A stretch of DNA of 64,000 bases from Talinum fruticosum (GCA_021018815.1 JAITYX010000078.1:1302001-1366000); one strand, 5' to 3'; numbered from the stretch's first letter, positions 44,104-56,438 are shown. The notes: generated by a model not told the origin, from the letters alone. Translations and numbers: made by a program.

Positions 44104-46474
44104 TGTAACAACCCGACCTTAAATCACATTATGTATCTTATCAATTACGAGATCTATATCATTGAGCGCATGCATTTCAATTCGATATTTTATATTTAAA
44201 TTATTTTTATATATGTGGTATGCAGCTAAGGCGACAAAGTGGCCCAAATAAAATTTCATAATATGTTTATAATTTACGCACATGTTTAAAAGAGAAACTT
44301 TAAAAATTTATATATATTATAATAAATATAAATATGAGGGTATATGATTATAAGGTCGTTAATATTATATTTCAAGCGGACCGTTACTTTTATAAGTTGC
44401 AAACATTATTATAAAAATAAAATTAAAAACTAACAATAAAAGAAAAACAAAAATTAAATTAGATTTTTTTAAGAAAAATCCAGAAGTGGATTTATCTAGA
44501 ATTGTATAAAAAAATGGAGATAAAAATATTGAGGGTCAAGTAGTCAAGCAAATTTCATCTTCCTTCATCTCGCCTCTCCCATTCCTCTACCTCTCTCGTC
44601 CTCCCCTGCCTCTCCCTCCTCGCGGACGCCTCTCCTTCGGCCACCAGCCACGACCGACGCCGGCTAGAAGACCGACGCCTGACCATCCATTCTCTCCCTC
44701 TATCTCTCACTCTCCCTCTCCCGCGCTCTCGCTCTCCTCTCTCTTTCGGTGGGGTGCTGCCCGGTTCCCCTGCCGCGGGCCACTTCACAACCAACCACTA
44801 GCTCCAGCAACCGCCGGAGTCGCCGTCGGTGCTAGCGGTGTCCGCCCAAGTCCAGGTGTACCGCCAACACTCCACCCTACTCTTGGTTGCTCTCTCTTGG
44901 TTTTGAAGGTAAGACCCTAAAACTCATATTTGCACACTTTAATATTTACTTAGTAATTGTAATTATAAATTGAATCATCTGATTTAGAAATATGTTTGTT
45001 GAGTGAATTTAAAGATTGATTTGGGAAAGTTCGAATTGGTGTGAATGATTGAGTTGTGGTATTTTGACGGATTGATTGTGTATGAATGTGAACGAATGTG
45101 ATTTCTTTTGGGAAATTATGATTTAGTGAATGAGGTTAGGGATGTTTTGTTATAAAATTGAGTAATTTGATGGATTTGTTATATTTTGGAAATGGTTATA
45201 TTGAGCAAATGAAGGGGAATGTGGACGTAGAAGTTGAAATTAGATAATGTGTAAGTGTAGAAACGTGAGAAAAATCTGAGCTTTAAGTATACCTAATCGT
45301 GGTTGTGAATGTGAATTTTGTTGAGAGAATAATGCTCATCACCTTAAAATGGTGTATGTATGAATTTTAAGCAATTCGAGTAAATTGTGAAACCTTCCTA
45401 TGGAAAGGCATATGATGGATTAATTAATTACTTAACTAGGAGTTTTGAATGCAATGAAGGGAGAAGTAAGGAATAAACTAGGAATAAGTGTTTGATTATG
45501 TATATATATATACCATTTTCAATCCAAGTCAACTAACGAATTGAATACATCAAAATCATTGATTATCCAATTAGCCTAATCAGCTCCTTTAATTAGTATG
45601 CAATGTATTCAACATTTGAAACAGAATTAACGTAGTAAAGTTGAGTAATACAAACGCTAGTTTAATCGATTTTCGTATAAATATAGGAAATGAAATAAAT
45701 TGTCAATGCTTATACAAATTCAATTATTGAAACTCAATAGAAACATTATTAACAACAAAAATCTATTTGAAATAGAACCGAGGCCACTTCAGTTGCCGAT
45801 TAGCTGGTAACTTAAATTTTTATAAAAGGGAGAAACAAATGTTCTCGGTTCGAGTACGTTCATTACTCGTGCCTTTCGAAAACTCACATGTTTCATCAAA
45901 TCTCAACTTTTCTTATATATATAACTAATAATGAATCGTTTGCAAATCAAGTTTTGTCACCTAATTGAGTGGTCCCCGATCAATTATCATCAATTATCGG
46001 GGTTTACGCCCTTTAATTTCACCGCGCGGCTTCAACTCCGGTTCTCGGTCGGCCCGGGAGGTGTGCACCTTATTCAAAGATTGTATCAATTGTACAAGGG
46101 GTTCCACTTTCGGATAATAACCAGCAAGCAAGTTTTACTCATATTCTCTCCCCGATTTCAAACTAAAATGAATTGAAATGCGCGCGCTCAATCAAGGTGT
46201 TTCAAAATTATTTGATCGTGCGGGAATGTTCGTACTTGAGTTTCGACTTATTCTTCGAATTATTTTAATGTTTTTGTTTTTAGGAAAAGCATCTGTGAAA
46301 AATCCTTTCCTAAGAAGCTGACGGGAGCAAGTCTTAGCTGGATACTTCGTTATCATGGTTCTAAGATGGGTTAGATGCTCACGAGTGATTCTCTTCCTCA
46401 TTAAATTTTGGGTTTGACCTTGGAATGTAATTAAATATTGCGTATTTCCTATTGTAGACTGTTTTATTGGCTTG

Positions 46475-46513
<39 letters not shown>

Positions 46514-46778
46514 TGTCACGAGGATTGTACTTTGGGATTGGTTTATTTATGTTGTCGGGTTTGAATTGATTCCCTGTGACGTAACATCTAGTGCTTTCAA
46601 GACTTACTCAGGCATAACCGATAGACACAGGTGATCATGGTATTTTAGTTTATTTTATTTTAGCCTAGTCCTATTATTAGGGCGGCGGTAACGCCTTCGA
46701 TCATTAACTTTCGCTGCGACTATACCTAATGTTCTCAAATTAGGGAATTATTAAGTAATGGTGGCTGGAGGCGTTACA
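44104..46778 (+). mobile_element. Long Gypsy-type solo LTR 2
   Basis: It begins TGTAACAACCCGACC, ends GGCTGGAGGCGTTACA, and has a perfect 5-bp duplication AATAT at 44099-44103 and 46779-46783. It is related to 10574-16400 but free of large insertions, so 2675 bp is probably close to full LTR length. A CT- and GC-rich leader-like segment (44550-44910) matches the position of 14040-14590. The minus-strand frame 44555-44794 is a composition artefact. (TA)n runs lie at about 46481-46510. No coding region was found. Confidence 0.82.
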
Positions 46779-47109
46779 AATATGAAGATGTTTTGATAAA
46801 ATTTAATGTCCGAGGCATATTAAGTGGGTTAGTTTATGAGAAATGAGTAGCTCAGTCCAGCTCAATTAAGATGGTCGAGTCGGTTTGTATTTTCTAAAGT
46901 ATAATTGAGCCGGACTTTTGAAATTATTCTTTTAAGATATAAGTCTTGGGTCGAGTCATGGATAAGTCATGTAAAATTGATGATTGTTATAACAAATGAC
47001 TTTATCTTGTGAATTTCTTTGACGATACTTCTTTACTTAATTCTAAAATTAGATGAGTGTCTTGAATTCAAAACATGTAAGGGCTCAACCAGTTATACTT
47101 GAGTCTTCA

Positions 47110-47124
47110 ATCTCCCTCTTTTTA
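47110..47124 (-). other. Polypurine tract of Copia II
   Basis: ATCTCCCTCTTTTTA reads TAAAAAGAGGGAGAT on the minus strand, immediately inside the LTR terminus TTGAGTCTTCA. It is homologous to the tract at 16892-16906. Confidence 0.65.
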
Positions 47125-47624
47125 TTAAAGACATTCAATCTAAATAATGACTAAAGAAATTCATCAAATATCATAGACTATAGAAATAATGTTGAATTTT
47201 AATATCTTTATAAGAGTTTAAGTGCATTAGAGTATATATTTGTATATTCAAAAAACGTTTGAGTTAGATAATTATCGAGCTAAGTTATTAAATAAAATCC
47301 AAGTATTAGAACTAAGAAAAAAATTCTAAGTATCAAAGTTAGACATTCAGAGAATCATAGCAAACCAATAATTCGAGTATCAAAGCGGAACAAAAAACAA
47401 TAACTAGTTGCAAAGTAATAACCAAACATGAGTAATCAAATAACATATTTTCATTCATTGAAAAAATATATACATACAAAAAAATAAGAATTGCTCCCCT
47501 TAAATAAGTGAACTTCCCTAAGTCTTCCAAAATGCATATTCTTCTCCCCTAATGCATCTCAACAAAAATAAAGAACAAGGAGAGAAGAAAAAAATTATGT
47601 TAGACAAAAAAGTTTAAAGAAAAT

Positions 47625-48960
47625 CAAGAAGGGGATGGTTGGGAAGAAGAGACTCTTTATGATGGTTGAGTTCAACTTCTGCAGACAACGAACTAATGTT
47701 GTTCCTTTCCTTCTTCTTCCTCATCTTCTTCTTCAACTAAGTCCTCAACTTCTTTTTCTTCAACAGCCTTTGGAGGCTCTTGTTGAGCTTTCATCCTTTG
47801 TTCCCTCTTAGGCTCTCGGAGGTGCCAATTTCTTCAGAAGATTCATCTTATGAACTTCTTTTTCTTCTTCTTGTGGTTGTTGAGGCCGTTTAAGGATGAT
47901 CCGAGCACCCTGGAACATTTTTGTCAACTTCTTCGTGAGAACTTTGGCATTAACAAGCTCTTTTGAAGAGTTGTTACATTTGAAGGAGGAGAGGAAGGAG
48001 AGCCTTGAAATGAATCCATGGTCTCCTTGAATTCTTTGGCAAGAGAGAAGAGATATAAAACCACTTTTTCTATATTCTAAGTAGAAGAGCTAGGCTCGGA
48101 AGGACTAGGAGATAGAATAAGGGGTGAAGAAGATGGCTTAATGATCTCAAATGAGTGAATCTAGACCCCATGTGAAGTTTTCTTGTAATCAAGATTCACT
48201 AACTCATTTTTCCATATAAGAACAACGGGAGGAAGAATTTTTCAGGGAGCTTTATCTTGTAATGAGCAAAGACTTTAGAAAGAAGAGATCCAAATGGGAG
48301 AGGTAGTTTTTGGCATCCGAAGAGACCGAGTTGATCTGTTGAAGAATGAATGGAAACATATTAATATCATAGCCCTCCATGATATCATATATGACTTTGA
48401 GGACGGAGTTATTAGGGTTTTCTTTTGAAGGGAAGAAGTTGAGCATTTTCCTCATTAGCAAGAAATAAAGAAGTCTGGACTCATACTTCAACTGTGTGAT
48501 GGAAAAAAATTTCGAACCTTTGGTTTGACTCGAGCATATTTTGTATAGAAGTCATCTACAACCTCATCAAATTTTTGAGTATTGCAGTTGAGGAAAAGGC
48601 AATCGATGTTGAAAATTTTGTGAAGAAGGGCAAGATTGATGACAATCTTTTTCCTTTGGACTTGGAAGATCAAAATTGAGGACTCAATGGAAGAGAGGTT
48701 CCGATAGAATTCTATGACTAGTTTAGGATATATGTAGTCACGAAGGTTAGCATACTAAGGAATTTTGTGGAGTTCGGGTTGTGAACCCATGAAATCTCGG
48801 TGGTGAAAGGATTTTCATCCAAGCAATAGTGTAGAGCGACATATGGTTCTTTTGATTCCCCTAATTTTAGAGAGGATCCAGATTTTTGTATATGTCTCAC
48901 GTTACGAGGCCTTATGCTTGGAGATTTGATGAGTGGCTCTAGATGAAGTTCTTAGCTTCC
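47625..48960 (-). pseudogene. Accessory ORF of Copia II (plant-transposon-protein-like)
   Basis: Minus-strand pieces in order are: LDENPFTTEISWVHNPNSTK, LSMLTFVTTYILN and LVIEFYRNLSSIE (about 48830-48680); KKIVINLALLHKIFNIDCLF (48673-48488); RLLYFLLMRKMLNFFPSKEN and VLKVIYDIMEGYDINMFPFI (48491-48252); then a Glu/Lys-rich tail (about 48100-47650) with KEEEKEV-like runs. Each piece aligns in order with the Copia I accessory ORF (19170-17408), supporting a conserved protein of several hundred residues. Frame breaks occur near 48680 and 48490. It lies between the lost pol region and the PPT, where Sireviruses can carry an env-like ORF. Whether this is homologous to those is not shown here. Confidence 0.6.
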
Positions 48961-49191
48961 TCTAGGTAGCGAAGCGACCTCAATTTTTAGTATTTCTCTT
49001 TGTCATTGTGACTGAGAGAAAAGAAGAATGAATTGAATAGAATAGAAGTTTAAGTAAAAGAGAGAAAGTAAGACTTAGAAAGAGAATTGAGTGAGAAAGT
49101 ACGTATGAGTTGGACAAAGAGCGAATACGAGTATAAGAGAGAGAGATTGTGAATGACAAAGCAAAGTGAGAAATGAATGAGAATGTTGAGT

Positions 49192-49199
49192 ATTTATAT
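49192..49199 (-). promoter_or_regulatory. TATA box upstream of the Copia II accessory ORF
   Basis: TATTTATA reads TATAAATA on the minus strand. It lies upstream of a purine-rich leader and the accessory ORF, at a place matching the Copia I site at 19463-19472. Confidence 0.4.
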
Positions 49200-49689
49200 A
49201 AAAAGACACTCAAACAGACTAGTAAACAGATCCGAGTGCTAGAGCTTTCTAACGACTAAAACTATAACGACTAGTTTCCAGTAGCGATAATTCGAGTAGT
49301 CCCCAATGATTAGTTTTTTAATAACGATTAATGTGGGATAAAATAAAACAGATTTATGAAAATATAATATAATATTCTCTATTAATTAGAGATGCTCTCG
49401 GAAGATTTGAGTGTCCGTTTTAATTAAAATAAATCTTACTCAATTAGTCTTCCGAGTGCTCAAATAACAAATGACCGAGGCTCGGTTTCATGAATTATCA
49501 AGCTGAACTATCGATCTATCAGATTTCTCACATTGAAAACATGTTCATGAAAATTAACACATAAGCAATCAATCAAGTAATCACACAATCAGGTATTCAT
49601 CATACCAAGCTCATTTCTAACTTAAATAAGCCATTAAGAGGCAATCAAGAGCTGAATCGTCAAAATCGAATCGTCTCGGAAGAATTTAC

Positions 49690-50357
49690 CTCCAACACGG
49701 GCCGTGTCCTCCGACACCAGCTGCCCGTGTTGGCTGCTAGCACATCAAAACTGGACGGAAACGCTGAAAACAGGCTGTGTCCACCGACACGGGCTGCCCG
49801 TGTTCGATGTAAAGGCTCCTGGGCAAGCTCACCTCCAACACGGCCGTGTCCTATGAAACGGTCTGACCGTATTGGTTGCTTTGGAAGGCATGCGTCAAAT
49901 TAATTCGAGTCATAACTTTCTCGTCCGATGTCCAAATGATGCGATTCTTGATTTTCCAGAAAACTCATTGAGTCTAGTTTCTAATTCTTTCATCATTATT
50001 ATTACTTCATAAGTGTAGGAAAAAACATGATTCAGAGAGTAAAGAAGTGTCCGTTACCGCACCATTCTTACTTTCCATCTCATATCTTTTCCATTCCCCA
50101 ACGTAGCCGAGCTTATAATATGTCATTAGAAAGCTCTTTCAATAAGAAAGTTAGAAACATAGACTCAAAATATCTTTGGACCAAAAATAAGACTAAAAAT
50201 TAGGTCCAAATCACTAGGAAAGCTGCAGAAACAGACAAAAAACGAAAAACCCAAGTGTAAAGCATAAATGGGGTATAAAGTACATAAATATGAATATAAA
50301 TCCCCAAAAATGACAAGCAGCCTTCTATGAAATCTAATGCAAATATGGCACTTATCA
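49690..50357. mobile_element. LTR-like fragment with ACACGG/CCGTGT palindromes
   Basis: The right end reads GCAAATATGGCACTTATCA. Reversed, this starts TGATAAGTGCCATATTTGCA, a typical LTR-like beginning. At 49692-49880 CCAACACGGGCCGTGTCC-type palindromes recur three times with non-palindromic spacers. The left boundary was not resolved. It occupies the place where Copia II pol should be. Confidence 0.45.
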
Positions 50358-50519
50358 CTAACCCATGTAATGATAATTTCTTAATGGTATGCATGCTAAT
50401 ATGACCTAATCTAGGATACTATGTCCATGAATCATCATTAACTATAACTTTAAGACAAGATAAATTCTAACAGGAATTTCTTAAGGAAATAATATAAGTG
50501 TTACTTGACCTCAAACTAG

Positions 50520-50795
50520 AAAGTTTGGTTTCATGAGTTGTTGTATCTGAAATGAAACAGTTGGTTTGAATGAACGTTACCTCTTGACCTTTGTCACATA
50601 ATTGCCATATGCTCGGAAGGTTGTATTGGAGTCCTTCAATGAGATAAACTAGACCGACTAAGTTATTGTATACTGAAATGGAACACTTGGTGCTGAGTGA
50701 ACATTACCTCTTGACCTTTGTCACATAATTTCCATATGCTCGGAAGGTTGTATTGGAGTCCTTCAATGAGATAAACTAGATTGACTAAGTTGTCT
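50520..50795 (-). repeat. Tandem duplication (about 147 bp) of a protease segment
   Basis: The stretch from ACCTCTTGACCTTTGTCACA to TCCTTCAATGAGATAAACTA occurs at about 50579-50652 and again at about 50706-50780 with few differences, inside the Copia II gag-pro remnant. One copy is in frame with the protease (YLIEGLQYNLPSIWKLCDKG). The other is a duplicate. Confidence 0.8.
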
Positions 50796-51354
50796 CCATA
50801 TCCAACTCTTCCAATCCCAACAATTTTACCTTTACTTGTTGTCTCAAAAAGTGACTCATCCATCTTTTCTTTTCTCCAACTCAGTGAAGAGTCTTGAGTT
50901 CTCGAGTCATGTGTCTTGAGCAACCACTTGTTTAGGTACCGATGGTCTTTCTTTTCACTAATGCAATCCTGAAAAAAGAAAGTAACGTAAACTTTCTTGC
51001 TTTCTCTAATAAACATAGTAGCTTGTCCTTACTGAAGTCGGTTTTGGAGGAAGGGCACTCTTGCGAACCCAAATATGAATAATCTTAGGCCAAGTCCGAT
51101 TCGACTCTTTCTTTTTGAAAGCTGAGTCTCGGATTTGTAAAATATTCTCTTTTGTAAGAAGTCCGGGAAACTTCTTTTGATAAACTTTTCGAGCTCGAGT
51201 CCTTTTTATCACTGATTAAGTTTGGACCATACTTGGCTTTTCTAAAATTGATTTTTCTGGAATCCTTTTTAAAAAGACTCTTATAGAAGTTATCCTCCTG
51301 TTCGGATTTAAAACCCAAACCTTCTTTCCTAAAAGAAACACACTGAGAACCCAA
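50663..51354 (-). pseudogene. Copia protease remnant and gag-pro linker
   Basis: Minus-strand frame 51354-51085 encodes a Lys- and Ser-rich linker (KKDSRKINFRKAKYGP), then IIHIWVRKSALPPKP. Frame 51016-50663 reads DHRYLNKWLLKTHDSRTQDS, where Copia elements have the W-Y-L-D-S-G/A-C-S-x-H-M retropepsin motif in degenerate form. It continues KGKIVGIGRVGYGDNL and YLIEGLQYNLPSIWKLCDKG, the usual protease C-terminus/GAG-pre-integrase beginning. The catalytic D-S-G is not preserved. Integrase does not follow. Confidence 0.75.
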
Positions 51355-51779
51355 AAGTAGATTAAGGTTTTTCTAACCTTGAGTGAGTTTTAAAACCAAG
51401 TTCGAGACATTTTTAACTTTTTCTTTAAAAGCACATTCTTAGGTTTCAAGCTCTTAGACTCGATCTCATTATCTTGTGAGACTCGATCTCATTATCTTGT
51501 GAGCTAGTCTTGAGTACCTTTATGTTAAGTCTCTGTGTTTCTAAATCATTTTTCAAAATAGTGTTTTAGTTTCGAAAGACCTAAATTTTTCTTGAAAGAT
51601 GGAAGAATCAAAATTGGACTTTTCCTCTAAAATAAATTATATTTAGCAAGATCTTTCATAGATAACTTAAGAAAATAGTCAATTACCTTTTAAAGATCAG
51701 TTTTCTTATAATCATATGAGTCTTGCGCTGACTTAGGTTATGCGTTTGAGTCGAGTCATTGCCATTTGGAACTTGGATT

Positions 51780-52800
51780 CATCCTCATTGTCTTCCTCAT
51801 TTTTGATTCATCTTCACTCCATGTAGCCACCATGGCGTTCTTCTTCTTGTAATCTTTATTTCTCTTAGGCAGTCCCTTAACGATGTATTCCTTATTACCA
51901 CACTCAAAATACCCAAAGTTTTTAGTAGAAGAAAAATTCGGAGAGAAAATGGTTTTACCTTTTCTGTCTTTTTAGAGACCTCATTTCTTGGCCTCGTCTG
52001 CGACTTCTTTTGCTTCATCATCTTTTTGAAGCTTCGGCGAGAAGTACCATTGGGACTTCCTCTAAATCTGAGTTGCTTGAACTTGTTCCAACTTCTTTTG
52101 AGGCTTTCAAGGCAACATTTCTTCTCGTGCTAACCTCAATTTCCTCCTTTTAGAGATGTAGCTCATGGATCGAAGTTTGCCAATGAACACATCAAGCTTT
52201 AATTTGCTAAAGTCTCGAGATTCTTCAATCGTTGTTACCTTTGGACCCCCTTTCTTCTTGGGAAGACATCTCAGAAGTTTTCTGGTCATGTTTTCATTTA
52301 AAATATTACCGAGAGATTTTAGGTTGTTTAGTATCTTAGTAAACTTTATATAAATCTCAATAATACCTTCATCGGCCTCCATTTTGAATAGCTCGTACTT
52401 GTGGAGGTGCTGGCTAATTGTGGTCTGCCTAACCTGGCTCGTTTCTTCACATGTGGTTACCAAATTGTCCTACACTTCTTTGGTTGTGTCACGGGGTGAA
52501 ACCCTATTAAACTCGGATGAGTCTAACACACACATTAAGATGTTCATAGCTTTGTGATTCTTCTTGTGCCTTTCCTTTTCATTTGTGGTGGTGAACTCGC
52601 CTTCGGTTCAGCACTTGTTTCATTGCCAATTTACTTTATTGGGACATAGTTCGTGTCAATGATGATGTCCCATACTTCTTTATCTTAATCTTGTATGAAG
52701 CATTGCATCACTTTCTTCCAATGGACAACGTTGGAGCCCTTGAACTTCGAGTGACCTTCTAAAAGACCTTCCTTTATCAAATTCTCAAGTTTGATGAGCT
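51780..52800 (-). pseudogene. Copia gag remnant (UBN2 type) with zinc knuckle
   Basis: From about 52790 the minus strand reads KGSNVVHWKKVMQCFIQD and KEVWDIIIDTNYVPIK with stops between, the N-terminal gag pattern of Sirevirus-type Copia elements. Frame 52463-52107 continues LHKYELFKMEADEGIIEIYI, KFTKILNNLKSLGNIL, RKLLRCLPKKKGGPKVTTIE and FSKLKLDVFIGKL, the conserved UBN2 core. After a frameshift, FECGNKEYIVKGLP followed by AMVATWSEDES (about 51890-51780) is a decayed CCHC zinc knuckle. Several stops and shifts make it non-coding today. It is the best evidence for Copia identity and minus orientation. Confidence 0.85.
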
Positions 52801-52844
52801 ATGATCTTTAGACCTTCGAGTGTTAGTTCCTTGAAAGAAGGTTA

Positions 52845-52858
52845 GACTCGATACTAAT
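52845..52858 (-). other. Primer-binding site of Copia II
   Basis: GACTCGATACTAAT reads ATTAGTATCGAGTC on the minus strand, directly next to the LTR end. It is a mutated form of the TTGGTATC(A)GAGC site complementary to initiator tRNA-Met used by most plant Copia elements. Confidence 0.65.
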
Positions 52859-54307
52859 TGAAAGTTTAAAAGGAGAAGTAAATCACCCTAGAGGGGGACG
52901 GGGTAAATGGGGTGTTGAAAGATTTTTACGGAAATTAAAGTTTAGAAGAACCGAATGCTCAAAAACAAGAACTGAGTCTATGACTTAGAAAGGAGATGAA
53001 AATATAGATAAGTAGTTTTACAAGGAAACCCTTCTAAGGCAGAAAACCTCGAGGCAGTGCTAATCGAAGCACCAAACTAAATCCACTAATTGAATCCTCA
53101 ATTACAATGAATATGACTACCCAAATTTGTTCCTTTAGACAAATCTATTAGAATGTATCTCGGGCCAAATAATTCCCTTATCTAACCTAGTACTTCCAAG
53201 TTAAAATTCCTTTATCAACTTTGTAATAAATCAATTCGAGTAAGATTACAAAGGAGTTGTAAGGTAGATGTGGATGCTCAAATTAGCTCTTTTTACGTCG
53301 TGTGAGAATCTTGTGTTAAGGCTTCTTTAAATAGTCTTCCTTGAGAGAGAGAGTCGTTGAGTCTTCGGTTGAAAGAATTGGGTCGACTAACCATTGCAAT
53401 GGATAGTCCGAGGACTTAGTTTCTCGACTATCTTGAAATAGCCGTTGTGCCTAGATTCTACCTTCTAAAAGTCTGTTCTACCAAGTCCGAAAACTGAAAA
53501 TTCAGGTAAAAAACCTCTTTAGAGTCACAAATAAAATATTACCCAAAACGATAACAAACAAGTTTGTCTTCTAAGTCCGAGTTGTTCCGGGTTTTCCTAC
53601 TTTTATATCTGCGGATCTTCAACGGTTATGAAGCCTTTATTTTTGCTTTTTTTAATGATAAATTAGCTTTAGAAAACCTTCAAAAATAAATTAGAGAATG
53701 GTTCTCTAAGTATAAGAATAGTTTGGTGCATAATTAGATTAGAATTAGTCCGAATAAAGCGTATAAAGACCAATTATCCTTAATCCCTTAATCTGAATTT
53801 TTTCAAATCTAATATTCAATATATTCAAGTTTTAGATATGTCCACAACTCATAAATAAGAAGTTCAACCTTAATGGTACATGAGTTATTTAAACATTATT
53901 TAATTTTTAGCAAGTTAAACAATTACAATATAATGAATTTGGCTTAAGTATAATTAAAATAATTAATTTCTGTTTATTTTATAAAGATTTCCATATTCAA
54001 AATAACATAGTAAATATGTAGATGTTTTGGCAAACTTAATATCCATACTTGGTGGGCCAATTTTTGATAAGTGAGCAGCTCAGTCAAACTCAGTTAGTTA
54101 AGACTTTTACAAGTTTTTTACAAGTTTTTGTTTTAAGATATGAATCTTGGGTCTATTATGGATAAGTTATGTAAAATTAATGATTGTTATAAAATGACTT
54201 TATCTTGTGAATTTTATTTAGGATGCTCCTTTACTTAATTCTAAAATTAGATGAATATCTTAAATTTAAAACATGTAAAAGGTTAGTTAGTCATACCTGA
54301 ATATTCA
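52859..54307 (-). repeat. 5' LTR of Copia II
   Basis: TGAAAGTTTAAAAGGAGAAG ... CCTGAATATTCA runs 1449 bp and is collinear with the pieces of the 3' LTR. It has accumulated more changes at its outer end (TGAATATTCA against TGAGTCTTCA). Confidence 0.8.
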
Positions 54308-54312
54308 TAATG

Positions 54313-56435
54313 ATATTGTTTAGCAAGAACTCTATCCTAATATCATTGCAACTTTGCCAGTACAATCATGAACATTTATAACTAAGGACAACATAAGTAG
54401 TAAACAAGCTTCTGTTAGATAACTATCCGCTAGCTATTAGATAATTACAATAATTAATATTGTAGTTAAAAAATATTATATTGAAATTAATTGAAAAAGA
54501 TGTAAGATAGTAGAGTAATTTCAAGAAAACTCATGGTTTGAGTTTTGTGGGATTAATTTTTGAGTCCAAAAGGCTAGTTTTTCAGATATATATTAGTTTT
54601 TAAATTAAACACATATTTTAGATTCATAAAGTTAAGCATAGTTAAAAGAAATTATTGACACTTTAATACTTTATACTATTGACAACTAAGAAAAACAAAC
54701 AAATAAGTTATTTGAATCAAAATCCAAAAGTTTGAAATTAAATTATTTTTTAAAAGTATATATGAATTGAGAAAAACCAATAAATAAGTGGTGTTGTTTT
54801 TTGGAATAATAAGTAGTGGTTGAGTCTATTTTTGAAAAAATTTATTCATAGTTAGGATCCTAAGATTTAAAATATATGGTTAATATTTTAATTATAAATT
54901 TTATTTGCTTAAAAAAAGTACCTTTACTCTTAAATAAATAAAATTAACTAATAGTTACCAAAAATAAAAATAAAAATCTTCCAAAAATAAATAAAAAAAT
55001 AAAAATAGATCAAGGACATTTCTAGAATAATTTTTCAAAAATTGCTCCAAATAGCTGTAATTTATTTTCATCAAACTATAAAATCATAAGTGTTATCAAA
55101 TATATAATACCTTAGGTTACTACTTTATTATTTATAATACTTTATAATTTTTTTATTATTTATTAATATTACAAGATATTAAAGTGTCAATAACTTTAAA
55201 AAATATGATATGAAAAACTTATAGTCAAATGCTCCCACATATATTTACAACCACCAAACTAATTACTGAGAAGAGAGGGGGAATTATATTTCACAATTAA
55301 AGCTTTTGGAAAGTTTTCATCTAAATTGTCGTTTGACTGTTTTATTCTGTCATGGAGGCCTACAATGTCAATATGTGATAGTAACACTAACAATGATAGC
55401 GATGAGTGTACGGAATCTAAAATCACATAATATTGGTCCACTTTAGCTACCTTGATTTTTTTATGAACGTGAATAGAATCATTAATAAAAATTAGAACAT
55501 CCTATTTATTAAATATAAGATAAAGATAAAAATATAAATTAGAACGAAATTGTTGGTTGAGGTGATAGCTACTTCACCTCGGTAAGAAGGAGGAGAACAC
55601 AAGTTCAAATCCTCGAATGCACATTTATTAGAAGGACTTTTACCATAAACGCTCTAACTCAAAAGGTTTTACATCCTTTATCAAATAAAAAATACGGTTT
55701 AAATGATCTACTATGCAATAAGAAGACAATTTAATATACAGACATAAGTGAGAGAAACTTACCGATTAATGAGAGAGGAAGATGTAAATTTGGGAGAAGA
55801 TTTGAAGCAATATTTGGCTAGGTTGTAATTTATTGAAGGTATGACCCTCGGTAAGAGTCTATGGTGATCTAGGGTTAGGATTGACTGAGTTTTGATGAGA
55901 AACTCTTGTTTATTGCTAGATATGTAGAAGAATTGGCAAAAGTTTGACCCATTAGTAATTAGGTAAATTTTATGTAATACTGAAAAAATATATTTTAAAA
56001 ATTAAAAGTAATATGTTTTTATACTAAACGGTCAATTTCTGTCAACTTTAAGATAAAATTAGTTTAGCTCATGTCATATTTGTATTTATCTCAATAGTTT
56101 TAGATTAAATTCATATCGTACTTTTGTATCGGGTTAGACTTTAACAAATGTAATATCTAACGATTCCCTTCAAACCATGTTGTACCTGTTAGTACTATAT
56201 TCATGTTCAGTGTATTATGTTTCAGTTTCCTTCATTTACTACTAACTAACTATTACGCATTTATGCCTGCTCGCTTTACCCTTGTGTTCTTATCTTGAGA
56301 TAACTACACCATCTTTAAGTACGATACTTTCTTGGCCTAAAAATATTAAATCTAAAGTATGACATTGAAAAGGTTACGGATGAAAATAATTTAAACTCTG
56401 TAGGCATTAGACGGAATAATTTGAATTTCAAACTT
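54313..56435. other. AT-rich intergenic stretch
   Basis: Background AT-rich DNA without a recognisable gene apart from the SINE-like segment at 55556-55690. The minus-strand frame 55259-55441 has no family resemblance. Confidence 0.5.
55556..55690 (+). mobile_element. Possible tRNA-derived SINE
   Basis: GGTTGAGGTGATAGCTACTT is followed about 45 bases later by AAGTTCAAATCCTCG, which fits a pol III B box (GTTCAAATC). A weak A-box-like TAGCTACTTCACC lies at suitable spacing. No poly-A/T tail or target duplication was established. Confidence 0.3.
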
Positions 56436-56438
56436 TAA

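Larger units (their letters stand above)
41239..47109 (-). repeat. 3' LTR of Copia II, interrupted twice
   Basis: The LTR pieces are 41239-41331, about 42945-44103 and 46784-47109, together about 1.58 kb. They are collinear with 52859-54307, which has an internal deletion of about 100 bp near 53225. The interrupting segments are a related Copia solo LTR and a Gypsy-type solo LTR. Confidence 0.8.
41239..54307 (-). mobile_element. Copia element II (minus strand, Sirevirus-like), degenerate
   Basis: Both LTRs start TGAAAGTT(C/T)(A)AAAAGGAGAAGTAAATCAC on the plus strand: 41239-47109 (3' LTR, twice interrupted) and 52859-54307 (5' LTR, 1449 bp). The flanks TATTG (41234-41238) and TAATG (54308-54312) match at 4 of 5 positions. 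A PBS (52845-52858) and a PPT (47110-47124) lie at the expected inner edges. The interior carries gag and protease remnants and a downstream accessory ORF. Integrase, reverse transcriptase and RNase H are missing between about 50500 and 49300, where an LTR-like block now lies. Confidence 0.82.

Noticed and set aside
44555..44794. Arg/Glu-rich minus-strand ORF as a gene
   Set aside because: It is antisense to the CT-rich leader of solo LTR 2; the RERGRGR runs reflect purine repeats.
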